Below, piece by piece: positions 52,780 through 60,473 of a stretch of 64,000 nucleotides of DNA. Origin of the DNA: Geomonas oryzisoli. GTDB lineage: Bacteria; Desulfobacterota; Desulfuromonadia; Geobacterales; Geobacteraceae. The stretch spans positions 1,025,501 to 1,089,500 of the forward strand of contig NZ_CP076723.1 of the NCBI RefSeq assembly GCF_018986915.1. The letters run 5' to 3'. The notes under the pieces are model-generated. The model ran no database searches and had not been told where the DNA came from. It saw only the letters and a list, made by a program, of their open reading frames with translations. Position numbers and translations under genes: made by a program. Every line of letters starts with the position of its first letter. Positions within the stretch are counted from its first letter, which is position 1.

Positions 52780-53697
52780 TTGAAAGGGAAAAGCTTGATC
52801 GACTCCATCGGCTCGACGCCGCTCATCGAGATCGACTCTCTCTGTGACAACCCTGCCGTGAGGATCATGGCGAAACTCGAGGGGAGCAACCCCGGCGGCT
52901 CGGTCAAGGACCGCCCGGCGCGGCACATGATCCTGGCGGCCGAGAAAAGCGGCGAGCTGACCGTGGACAAGGTGATCCTGGAACCGACCTCGGGCAACAC
53001 CGGCATCGCGCTGGCCATGATCGCCGCCGCCAGGGGGTACCGCATCAAGCTGGTGATGCCGGCCTGCGTCAGCATGGAGCGCCGCAGCGTGCTGGAGGCC
53101 TACGGTGCCGAGATCGTCCTTTCCCCGGGCTGCGAGGCGACCGACGGGGCGATCCGGCTGGCGCACAAGATCTTCGAGGAGCACCCCGGGAAGTACTACA
53201 TGCCCAACCAGTACGCGAACCCCAACAACGTGCTCGCCCACTACGAGACGACCGGTCCCGAGATCTGGCGGCAGACCGGCGGCGCCATCACCCACATGGT
53301 GGCCGGCATGGGGACGGGGGGGACCCTGATGGGGCTCTCCCGCTATTTCCGCGAGACCGCACCCCAGGTCCGGGTGGTCGGCGTCGAGCCGGTGCTGGGA
53401 CACAAGATCCAGGGGCTTAAGAACATGCAGGAGGCCATCGTCCCTCCCATCTACGACGCGACCGCCTACCACCAAAAGCTCGTGGTGGAGGATGACGATG
53501 CCTTCGAGACCGCGAGGCTCCTCGCGGCACAGCACGGCATCTTCTGCGGCATGTCCGGCGGGGCCGCCGTTTTCGGAGCGCTCAAGCTGGCCCGGGAGCT
53601 GGAATCCGGGACCATCGTGGTGATCCTCCCCGACCGCGGCGACCGCTACCTGAGCACCAACCTCTTCAAATCGATGTGCGCGCAGTGCCCCCCCTAG
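52780..53697 (+). CDS. cysM: Cysteine synthase (CysM/CysK family, PLP enzyme)
   Basis: 305 residues. O-acetylserine sulfhydrylase that makes L-cysteine from O-acetylserine and sulfide (or thiosulfate for CysM). PLP lysine K43 is in GGSVKDRPA, then TSGNTGIALAMIAAARGY for phosphate binding of substrate and PLP-ring Ser near the end (FCGMSGGAAV). CysM-type features (KLEGSNPGGSVKDRPA) are more likely than CysK. A TTG start lies six bases after GAGG. A terminator follows at once. Confidence 0.87.
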   Translation: MKGKSLIDSIGSTPLIEIDSLCDNPAVRIMAKLEGSNPGGSVKDRPARHMILAAEKSGELTVDKVILEPTSGNTGIALAMIAAARGYRIKLVMPACVSMERRSVLEAYGAEIVLSPGCEATDGAIRLAHKIFEEHPGKYYMPNQYANPNNVLAHYETTGPEIWRQTGGAITHMVAGMGTGGTLMGLSRYFRETAPQVRVVGVEPVLGHKIQGLKNMQEAIVPPIYDATAYHQKLVVEDDDAFETARLLAAQHGIFCGMSGGAAVFGALKLARELESGTIVVILPDRGDRYLSTNLFKSMCAQCPP

Positions 53698-53722
53698 CTG
53701 GGACGGCGCAATCATGAACAGC

Positions 53723-53762
53723 AAAGCCCCCCCGGCAGTCACAGCCGGCGGGGCTTTTTTTT
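53723..53762 (+). terminator. Intrinsic terminator of cysM
   Basis: AAAGCCCCCCCGGC pairs with GCCGGCGGGGCTTT and is followed by a T run, 26 bases past the stop. Confidence 0.92.
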
Positions 53763-53774
53763 CGGCCACGCTCT

Positions 53775-53890
53775 TCCTCCCTAAAGGGGAGGTTCATCCG
53801 TGAATTCCGGGGAAATCTCCCCCTCCCTTGACGGGAGGGGGACCCAAACGCGGTTCTCCCCGGAATTACCCGATGAACCAAAAGGGAGGA
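53775..53890. repeat. MITE-like nested inverted repeat
   Basis: Outer arms of 34-39 bases (TCCTCCCTAAAGGGGAGG... to 53813 and its complement 53857-53890) share GGTTCAT and AATTCCGGGGA blocks. They enclose a hairpin CCCCCTCCCTTGACGGGAGGGGG at 53819-53841. The element is 116 bases long and has no coding frame. The core hairpin also occurs at 62325 and, altered, at 6768. Confidence 0.8.
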
Positions 53891-53935
53891 GGGGAAGCAG
53901 CAAGGGGAGGGGAGAAGAGTCGAAATTTAAAAAAT

Positions 53936-53963
53936 TAAAGTCGGCGGTCGCTATTCCCGATAC
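53936..53963 (+). promoter_or_regulatory. Possible sigma-28-like promoter
   Basis: TAAAGTCG, 12 bases, CCCGATAC. The boxes are good but the spacer is one base longer than usual. It precedes the gene at 54001 by about 38 bases. Confidence 0.4.
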
Positions 53964-54000
53964 GGAACCTATCGGCTCAAAACCGTAAGGAGGTCAGGGT

Positions 54001-54642
54001 ATGGAAATTTCGACTGTACGCAATGCGACGGCTCTTCCCCTTGCCACCCAGACACTGCAGGCAACCGCCTCTGCTTCTGCTGATACGAAAAAGGTCCCGG
54101 CAGGCAAAGACGAGGTAACGGTCTCCGACGAGGCGCTGGCATCGTCCAGGCAGGCGACCGCAGACTCCTCCGCCGCACCGGACGGCACGCTGCGCCTGCT
54201 TGGAGATCTACTGAACCAGATCACCGGCAGCACGGTGCAGCAGTTGAGCTACCAGGAAACGGATATCGCCGCGCAGTCCGCTTCGCTCTCCTTCAGCGGG
54301 ACCATAGCCACCAGGGACGGCAAGGAAGTGAGCTTCGGACTCCAGCTTGACTATGACCACCTCTCCGTCCAACAGCAGTCGGCCACCTTCCAGTCCGGCC
54401 CCGACGGCCTTTCGCTGACCTACCAGGGGGATGCTGCCGAGTTGACCAGCAGAAGCTTCAGTTTCTCCCTGGCGGCCGGCGCCGACAGCCAGGCTGTGAC
54501 CGGCAAAGGCGTGTTCCACCTGAACGACGAGGTGAGCCGGATCGCCAAGGAGATGAAGCCGGCGGTGAAGGAATTCATGGCCGCAACCGGCGCCCAAGGG
54601 GGATGGGGCCAAGTGAACCGACTGCTGCGCTCCACCGTCTGA
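54001..54642 (+). CDS. Unknown 213-aa protein, perhaps motility-linked
   Basis: No signal peptide or TM. The first 60 residues are disordered and Ala/Ser/Thr-rich with KDEVTVSDEALASS, a short pattern typical of proteins in flagellar regulons. A beta-rich middle (ASLSFSGTIATRDGKEVSFGLQLDY) and a helical C-terminal part (SRIAKEMKPAVKEFMAATG) follow. The start follows AAGGAGG. Own promoter-like site and terminator, so monocistronic. Function unknown. Confidence 0.65.
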   Translation: MEISTVRNATALPLATQTLQATASASADTKKVPAGKDEVTVSDEALASSRQATADSSAAPDGTLRLLGDLLNQITGSTVQQLSYQETDIAAQSASLSFSGTIATRDGKEVSFGLQLDYDHLSVQQQSATFQSGPDGLSLTYQGDAAELTSRSFSFSLAAGADSQAVTGKGVFHLNDEVSRIAKEMKPAVKEFMAATGAQGGWGQVNRLLRSTV

Positions 54643-54668
54643 TACGTTGTCGGCACCTGCACGGCAAG

Positions 54669-54706
54669 AAAAAGCCCCCGATCCAGGTCGCGGGGCTTTT
54701 TATTTT
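54669..54706 (+). terminator. Intrinsic terminator
   Basis: AAAAAGCCCCCG pairs with CGGGGCTTTTT and is followed by a T-rich tail, 27 bases after the stop. Confidence 0.9.
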
Positions 54707-54761
54707 CAGGCGCCCCCCGTTACTGATGAGGGAACCTACCCTTTCAGTTTCATGAGAGGTT

Positions 54762-54770
54762 TGGTATAAT
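54762..54770 (+). promoter_or_regulatory. Extended -10 promoter of the L,D-transpeptidase gene
   Basis: TGGTATAAT holds a perfect -10 with the TGn extension, about 57 bases before the start. The -35 is poor. Confidence 0.55.
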
Positions 54771-54826
54771 GAAGTCGTCTCTCAACCGGCGGCCAGCCGC
54801 TTCACTGGCCAAGGAACGAGGCGCAC

Positions 54827-55690
54827 ATGAAACCGCTGCTGCGCACACTCTGCACCCTGCTGATTCTCCTCGGCGTGACCAGCCTCCCCTGTTCTGCAGC
54901 CGACAAGATTCGATCCCTCTGTGACATCCACTATCCCACCGACTACCTCTACGAGTGGGACTGCGTCAAGATCACCGGCAAAGACACACCCTACCGGATC
55001 TTCGGCAAACAGTGGCAGGACGGCCTGCGCTTCAACCGCATGGACCGGCGCCATTTCCTGGCCGGCATGTCGGTCAAGGTTCCCAAGCACATGGAGGACA
55101 TAAAGGAATTCAACCCGATGCCTCCCTTTCACTACGAAGCCGAGAAGGAGCCGCAGTTGATCCTCATCGACCAGAACGAAATGTTCCTGGGAGCCTACGA
55201 GTTCGGCACCCTGGTCTTCTCGGCGCCGGTCGCGGTCGGGGTGGAGGAGTACCGCCTCAAGAACGGCACCTACCGCGTCGATACCGCCGACCCGAAGCAC
55301 GAGTCGAGCCTCTACCCGGTCGAGGGGACGGACCGCCCCTACCCGATGCACTACGGGCTGCGCTTTTACGTGGACAAGAAGGACGACGGCTGGACCTCTT
55401 ACTGGATCCACGGCCGCGATCTCCCCGGTTATCCCGCCTCCCACGGCTGCATCGGGCTCTCCGACGAAGAGATGCAGCTCGCCTATTACGGCGAACCGGC
55501 CAAGCCCCTGCTTATGGACGCAAAAACGCTGTACCGCTGGGCAGTCGGCTTCCACGACACCGGAACGCTGCAGAGGCTGCGCGGACCGATGGTCATCATC
55601 ATGGGAGAGCCGCAGGTGCCGCCCGACCAGTTGAGGCCACTTGCCGAGCCGACGGTCGCGCCTGCTGCCGTCGCGCCGTCGCACCCGTAA
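54827..55690 (+). CDS. L,D-transpeptidase (YkuD domain), periplasmic
   Basis: 287 residues with a signal peptide (about 1-25). The YkuD domain spans about 110-235, with the conserved IHGRDLPGYPASHGCIGLSD; catalytic Cys at 208 in SHGCIGLS and His in IHG. It links peptidoglycan stems or anchors proteins to them. The N-terminal half has no known domain. It ends with a Pro/Ala-rich tail. Single gene with its own promoter. Confidence 0.9.
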   Translation: MKPLLRTLCTLLILLGVTSLPCSAADKIRSLCDIHYPTDYLYEWDCVKITGKDTPYRIFGKQWQDGLRFNRMDRRHFLAGMSVKVPKHMEDIKEFNPMPPFHYEAEKEPQLILIDQNEMFLGAYEFGTLVFSAPVAVGVEEYRLKNGTYRVDTADPKHESSLYPVEGTDRPYPMHYGLRFYVDKKDDGWTSYWIHGRDLPGYPASHGCIGLSDEEMQLAYYGEPAKPLLMDAKTLYRWAVGFHDTGTLQRLRGPMVIIMGEPQVPPDQLRPLAEPTVAPAAVAPSHP

Positions 55691-55923
55691 ACCCGTGCCG
55701 GAAAAATCGCCCTTGCGCTGTCCATTTCCGGTTTCCGGTGTATATTCTCATGGTGCCCAGGTTCCCGGGCATCGCTCCCTGCAGCAGCAGTCACGTCTCT
55801 TGATCAGTTGATCTGTCTTTCCAACAATCGATCCATGTTCGCAGCCAGCAGCCTCGACCTTCCCGGCCGAGCGTGTCGACGCGTCCGCCCTGGACCGAAA
55901 ACGTCACCAGCGAGGGTACAAAG

Positions 55924-56250
55924 ATGATCGTCAAACGCGGCAGCGTGGTGAGTCATGCCATGGCACAGCAATGGGGTACCGGCAAGGTGGTCGAAGTGGA
56001 CGACGTGAGGGCCACCATCCGCTTCAACGACGGCATGGTCCGAAAGATCATCTCCTCGCATTTCGACGACCTGAAGCCCGCCGACCCGGCCAGCTACCAT
56101 CCGCCGGCGAAGGCGCAGAAGGGGAGAGAGAAGGTGCAGGCGGCCGGCTCCGGTGCCAAGTCGCCCCGCTCCAAGACGCCCCGCGCCAAGACGTCCCGCG
56201 CCAAGGCGACCCGGACCAAGAAAGCGGCAGCCGGCGCGACGGCGCAATAG
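55924..56250 (+). CDS. DUF3553-like protein with basic histone-like tail
   Basis: 108 residues. The first 55 form a small beta barrel (VKRGSVVSHAMAQQWGTGKVVEV...IRFNDGMVRKI) like DUF3553 and the Tudor-like C-terminus of UvrD-type proteins. The last 45 residues are Lys/Arg/Ala/Pro-rich with about four repeats of a (S/T)PRxK(T)-like unit, giving 15-base repeats in the DNA near 56150-56222. The tail resembles histone-H1-like nucleic-acid-binding tails. Start at 55924 after GAGGG. Confidence 0.72.
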   Translation: MIVKRGSVVSHAMAQQWGTGKVVEVDDVRATIRFNDGMVRKIISSHFDDLKPADPASYHPPAKAQKGREKVQAAGSGAKSPRSKTPRAKTSRAKATRTKKAAAGATAQ

Positions 56251-56406
56251 GGAGAGGCTGCGGCAGCGAACGCATGACGGAGCTGCGACGAGCGATTCTG
56301 TATGGCAGGGGGGAGCATCTGTTTGGTCGCTTGCCACGCGCGGAAATGCCGTCATACTCTCTCTCATGAGATCAGCGACCGCAGTTGCCGCGGGAGGAGG
56401 AGAACC

Positions 56407-56631
56407 ATGAAATGCCCGGTATGTAAGAACCATGCGCAGGTCGATACCAACCTCCATTCGGAGGGGTTCAACGAGGGGATCACGGAATGCAGCGTCTGCG
56501 GCACGGTCTGGTCCGCTAACCACGGCGTCATCGAGATCGTCAAAGACCCACAGGAGGAATCGTTCCTGGAAGTCTCGAGCGAGTGCGTCGAGGGTGATGA
56601 TTACAGTCTGAACCTTGATGGCAAGTCGTAA
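56407..56631 (+). CDS. Small zinc-ribbon protein
   Basis: 74 residues: CPVC (residues 3-6) and CSVC (28-31) form a treble-clef/rubredoxin-like zinc site; the C-terminal part is acidic. ATG directly after GGAGGAGGAGAACC. Function unknown; such proteins bind metal and nucleic acid or protein partners. A terminator follows. Confidence 0.78.
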   Translation: MKCPVCKNHAQVDTNLHSEGFNEGITECSVCGTVWSANHGVIEIVKDPQEESFLEVSSECVEGDDYSLNLDGKS

Positions 56632-56661
56632 CTGCCGCCGTCCATCCCGCCGCCCGTCTCC

Positions 56662-56694
56662 AAAATCCCCCTCCCGACGGAGGGGGATTTTTTT
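56662..56694 (+). terminator. Intrinsic terminator
   Basis: AAAATCCCCCTCCC and GGAGGGGGATTTT form the stem, followed by more T; 30 bases after the zinc-ribbon stop. Confidence 0.88.
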
Positions 56695-56751
56695 CCCCGC
56701 TGCCATTGTCTCATCCTTTTCGCAACTCCTCTCCCGCCGGCGCCGGTACCG

Positions 56752-56790
56752 TTGACACCCCCGTTTGATTTAGCGTAACCTGTGCAGGTT
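56752..56790 (+). promoter_or_regulatory. Promoter with palindromic operator for the DUF2520 gene
   Basis: A perfect TTGACA (56752-56757) with a weak -10 (TAACCT after 18 bases) overlaps the inverted repeat AACCTG-TG-CAGGTT (56777-56790). A regulator binding there would cover the -10 and start site. Confidence 0.45.
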
Positions 56791-56813
56791 GTCCGGATTC
56801 AGGGGGTAGAGCC

Positions 56814-57701
56814 ATGAAAACCTTCAGCATCATCGGTTGCGGCGCCGTGGGTAAGACGCTGGGGCGCCTGCTGCAGCAGTCGGGTGCCGTGCAGATCAGG
56901 GACATCCTGACCCGTGCTGCGGCCACCGCGCAGGCCGCGGCCGATTTCATCGGGGCAGGGCGTCCCGTCGTCGATTTCGGGGAACTCGAGCGCGCCGACC
57001 TGTACCTGGTGGCGAGCTCCGACGACGCCATCGCCGCCTGCGTAGAAGGGCTCTGCCGGGCTCAACTGCTGGACCGGCACACCACGGTGTGTCACCTAAG
57101 CGGCGCGCTGGGGAGCGACGTCCTGGGGGGCGCCGCGGCCATGGGGGCACAGGTGGCGAGCGTTCATCCGGTGAAAAGCTTCGCCGACCCCGCCGTCTGC
57201 GTCGGCGATTTTGCCGGAACCTGGTGCGGGATCGAGGGGGATCGGGAGGCGCAGGAAATCCTGGGGACGCTCTTTCGCGGCATCGGCGGGAAGGTCTTCA
57301 GTATCGATCCCCGTTTCAAGACCGTTTACCACGCCGGCTCCGTGCTGGTCTGCAACTACCTCACCGCCTTGCTCGAGGCGGGGCTCAGGGCCTACCAGAA
57401 GGGGGGAGTTCCCCGCGAGACCGCACTGCAGGTCATGGAGCCGCTGGTGCGAGGCACCGTCGACAACGTCTTTCGGGTCGGCACCGCCGCCGCCCTGACC
57501 GGTCCCATCGCCCGCGGCGACGCCGGGGTGGTGGGGCGGCAGCTGGATGCACTGGAAGGCTTCGACACGAAACTGGCGCTCATCTACCGCGCCCTGGGGA
57601 GTGTCGCGCTCGAGTTGTCGCGTGAGCGGGGGCAGGCGTCGGCAGCGGGGCTCTCCGCAATCGAGGAACTGCTGGCAACGCGCAGGGCAGGAGCATCGTA
57701 G
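56814..57701 (+). CDS. Rossmann-fold DUF2520 protein (ketopantoate-reductase-like)
   Basis: 295 residues. N-terminal NAD(P)-binding motif IIGCGAVGKTLGRLL (GxGxxG variant) and a DUF2520 C-terminal helical domain (YHAGSVLVCNYLTALLEAGL). Such proteins resemble F420/NADP oxidoreductases and 6-phosphogluconate-dehydrogenase folds; substrates are unknown. It is separated by three bases from the NarL-type kinase and probably co-transcribed, an odd pairing. Confidence 0.83.
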   Translation: MKTFSIIGCGAVGKTLGRLLQQSGAVQIRDILTRAAATAQAAADFIGAGRPVVDFGELERADLYLVASSDDAIAACVEGLCRAQLLDRHTTVCHLSGALGSDVLGGAAAMGAQVASVHPVKSFADPAVCVGDFAGTWCGIEGDREAQEILGTLFRGIGGKVFSIDPRFKTVYHAGSVLVCNYLTALLEAGLRAYQKGGVPRETALQVMEPLVRGTVDNVFRVGTAAALTGPIARGDAGVVGRQLDALEGFDTKLALIYRALGSVALELSRERGQASAAGLSAIEELLATRRAGAS

Positions 57702-57704
57702 GGT

Positions 57705-58778
57705 ATGTCGCACCGCTTGAAGCATGAGCCGATGAAAACAAAAGAACTGCTGGATGCGGTCGTGAACGGGACCTCCGACCTAATCTACGCGAAGGACCTC
57801 GAGGGGAATTACCTGCTCATCAACCGCGAGGCGGCCAAGTGGTATGGCAAGCCGGCGCAGGAGATCCTGGGGCTGGACGACAGCGACCTCTTCCCCGACG
57901 AAGTGGTGCAGGTGCTGCGTGAAAACGACCACCGGGTGATGGCCTCGGCTGTCAGCTCGACCATGCAGGAGAGGGTCGTCGACCGGGTCGGCCGCCCCTG
58001 CGTCTTCCTCTCCACCAAGGGACCGCTCTTCGACGCCAACGGCAGGGTGAGCGGCATCTTCAGCATCTCCCGCGACATCACCGAGCAGGTGCAGGCCCAG
58101 GAACTGTTGCTGTCCAACCAGGAACAGCTCAGTGCACTGGCGATCGAGCTGTCTTCGGCGGAAGAGAAGGAGCGCCGCCGCATCGCCGCCGACCTGCACG
58201 ACGAGATCGGGCAGAACCTGGCCCTGGCCAAGCTGAAGCTCAGCGACTGCCGGCACGATTTCAAGCTTCCCGCCGCCGCGACCCGGACTGTTCGGGAGCT
58301 GGAGCTTCTGCTCGAAAGGACCATCCAGGAAGTGCGCACCCTCACCTTCCAGATCAGTCCGCCGCTGCTGTACGAGGTGGGGCTGGAGGCGGCGCTGGAC
58401 TGGCTTGCGGAAGAGTTCCAGGCTAAGCACAAGTTGCAGGTCAGGGTTGAGAGCGACCTGCACGCTCCGCTGGACGAGGAGTTGGGGACAACCCTCTACC
58501 ATGTGGCGCGCGAGCTGCTGGTGAACGTGGTCAAGCATGCCGGGGCCGGCAAGGTTTCCATAACCATCGGCGTAGCGGAAAAGCGGCTGGAGCTCAAGGT
58601 TTCCGACGACGGCAAGGGCTTCTCGCACCAGGCCGAGGAGGGGGGGATGATCTCTGGATTCGGCCTCTTCAACATTCGGCAAAGGGTGCAGCATCTGGGC
58701 GGGCAACTGGAGTTCGCTTCGGGCCCCGGTGGCACCGAGGTCACGGTCCGCGTCCCCTGGTCCGGCGCCGATCATTAA
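57705..58778 (+). CDS. NarL-type PAS sensor histidine kinase (HisKA_3)
   Basis: 357 residues, soluble. PAS with PAC at about 12-135, then HisKA_3 with H165 in ERRRIAADLHDEIGQN, then HATPase (DDGKGF, GFGLFNIRQRV). Kinases of this class phosphorylate LuxR-type regulators, of which two follow directly. The start is either 57705 or the ATG at 57732; neither has a good ribosome site. Likely sensing is cytoplasmic (redox or small ligand). Confidence 0.85.
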   Translation: MSHRLKHEPMKTKELLDAVVNGTSDLIYAKDLEGNYLLINREAAKWYGKPAQEILGLDDSDLFPDEVVQVLRENDHRVMASAVSSTMQERVVDRVGRPCVFLSTKGPLFDANGRVSGIFSISRDITEQVQAQELLLSNQEQLSALAIELSSAEEKERRRIAADLHDEIGQNLALAKLKLSDCRHDFKLPAAATRTVRELELLLERTIQEVRTLTFQISPPLLYEVGLEAALDWLAEEFQAKHKLQVRVESDLHAPLDEELGTTLYHVARELLVNVVKHAGAGKVSITIGVAEKRLELKVSDDGKGFSHQAEEGGMISGFGLFNIRQRVQHLGGQLEFASGPGGTEVTVRVPWSGADH

Positions 58779-58794
58779 CAACACGGGAGTCGCG

Positions 58795-59445
58795 ATGATA
58801 CGCGTAATGATAGTGGACGACCACAGCATAGTCCGGGAGGGGATACGGATCCTGCTGGAGAAGTTCCCGGACATCGAGGTGGTCGCCGATGCCGACAACG
58901 GCAGGTCGGCGCTGGAGGTTGCCGGGAGTGCTTCACCGGGCGTGGTGCTGATGGATACCAGCATGCCGGGCATGAACGGGATCGAGGCGACCCAGCGGCT
59001 CGGCGTTGAATGCCCGTCGGCGCGGGTTTTGATCCTCTCGATGCACAAGGACAAACGTTTCGTCGCCCAGGCCTTCAGGGCGGGGGCGCGCGGCTACCTG
59101 CTCAAGGACTGCACCTCGGCGGAACTGGTGCACGCTGTGCGGGCGGTGGCGGCTGGTGAGATCTACGTCTGCTCCGGCATCATCGGCGTGGTCATCGACG
59201 ACTACATAAAGAGAATCCCCGACTCCTTCGCCCAGAGCGAGGCGGCGCTGACCCCGCGGGAACGGGAGGTGCTGCAGCTGATCGCCGAAGGAAACAACGC
59301 CAAGAACATAGCCTTCCTGCTCAAGATCAACGTGAAGACCGTTGATACCCACCGTCAGCAGATCATGAAGAAGCTGAAGCTGTACTCCATCGCGGAACTG
59401 ACCAAGTTCGCCATAAGGGAAGGGGTCACCAGCCTGGAAAACTGA
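58795..59445 (+). CDS. LuxR/NarL-family response regulator
   Basis: 216 residues. Receiver with D54 in VLMDTSMPG and LuxR helix-turn-helix at about 150-205 (LTPREREVLQLIAEGNNAKNIA, VDTHRQQIMKKL). GGGAG five bases before the ATG. It follows the kinase by 16 bases and is the likely primary target. Confidence 0.88.
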   Translation: MIRVMIVDDHSIVREGIRILLEKFPDIEVVADADNGRSALEVAGSASPGVVLMDTSMPGMNGIEATQRLGVECPSARVLILSMHKDKRFVAQAFRAGARGYLLKDCTSAELVHAVRAVAAGEIYVCSGIIGVVIDDYIKRIPDSFAQSEAALTPREREVLQLIAEGNNAKNIAFLLKINVKTVDTHRQQIMKKLKLYSIAELTKFAIREGVTSLEN

Positions 59446-59474
59446 TCGGGTCAGGAAAATCTCCGTGTCCTCTC

Positions 59475-59506
59475 ATAGAAACCCTTATATCGATACTGGT
59501 TTCTAT
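59475..59506. repeat. Inverted repeat between the two LuxR-type genes
   Basis: ATAGAAACC at 59475-59483 and GGTTTCTAT at 59498-59506 are perfect complements, 14 bases apart, in a locally AT-rich gap of 124 bases. It could be an operator or a processing/attenuation hairpin for the second regulator. Confidence 0.55.
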
Positions 59507-59569
59507 TTGTTAGAGTTGCTTTCATTTGCGATCCTGAACCTCCTCGCGCAGCAGCAACTACCGGGACCG

Positions 59570-60205
59570 ATGCAGACTACAAAAATCATCCTTGCCGACG
59601 ACCACGCGCTGATCCGGGAATGCCTGATCGCGATGCTTGAGAAATGCCCAGGATTGGAAATCGTGGCCCAGGCTGCGAGCGGAATGGAGGCCGTGCGGCT
59701 CGCCTACGACCTGCAACCGGACCTTGTCCTGATGGACCTGGTGATGCCCGACGGTAACGGCATCGAAGCGAGCCGCTGCATCCTGAGCGCCTTCCCGGAC
59801 ATGAAGGTGCTGGTCCTCTCCATGTACGGCGATGCGCGCTCGGTGCGACAGGCCCTGGATGCCGGCGCGCGCGGGTTCCTGGTCAAAAGCTGCCCGTCCG
59901 ACGAGATCGTCGAAGCCATCCGCATCGTTTCCGACAACGGTTTCTATCTGAGCTCCCACGTGCAGGGGGTCCTGGAGCACGAGCTTCAGACCGCAGCAGG
60001 GAAACTGCCGCTCACCTCGCGCGAGGAGGAGGTGCTGGTGCTGATGGCCCAAGGCAAGACCTCCCGGGAGATCGCCGTCCTGCTCCAGATCAGTCCCAAG
60101 ACCGTAGAAACCCACCGCATGCACCTCATGAAAAAGCTGAACCTCACCAGTATCGCCAGCCTCACCAAGTACGCCATCAGGGAAGGCCTGCTGCCGCTCG
60201 ATTGA
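59570..60205 (+). CDS. LuxR/NarL-family response regulator (second)
   Basis: 211 residues, same architecture as the gene before it: receiver with D56 in [11 protein letters not shown] and a LuxR domain ([36 protein letters not shown]). Start at 59570 with a weak GGGA site; a longer frame to 59465 is not supported. The two regulators share about half their residues and may be alternative outputs of one kinase (inference). Confidence 0.87.
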   Translation: MQTTKIILADDHALIRECLIAMLEKCPGLEIVAQAASGMEAVRLAYDLQPDLVLMDLVMPDGNGIEASRCILSAFPDMKVLVLSMYGDARSVRQALDAGARGFLVKSCPSDEIVEAIRIVSDNGFYLSSHVQGVLEHELQTAAGKLPLTSREEEVLVLMAQGKTSREIAVLLQISPKTVETHRMHLMKKLNLTSIASLTKYAIREGLLPLD

Positions 60206-60473
60206 TCCCCGGCCCAAGCAGGCCCATGCCGCTTCACCCCCTTCACCCTCCTTCTTTTTTGTCGCCTTCTTCCTGGTCCCCGCGTGTTCCGGCAGCGCCG
60301 CCGGCGGTTCTTCGCTCGCCTCACGGAACCGTCTCGGCCAAAATGCCGCCGTAAGCAGGCCTTTTTCTGATTCACCGCGCGCTTTTCCGGTCGATGAAAC
60401 ATGGGACGGTCGGCGAGGCACCCGCACAGGAGCTACCTCGCCCGGACAACCACACCCGGAGGACGGAGCTCAC

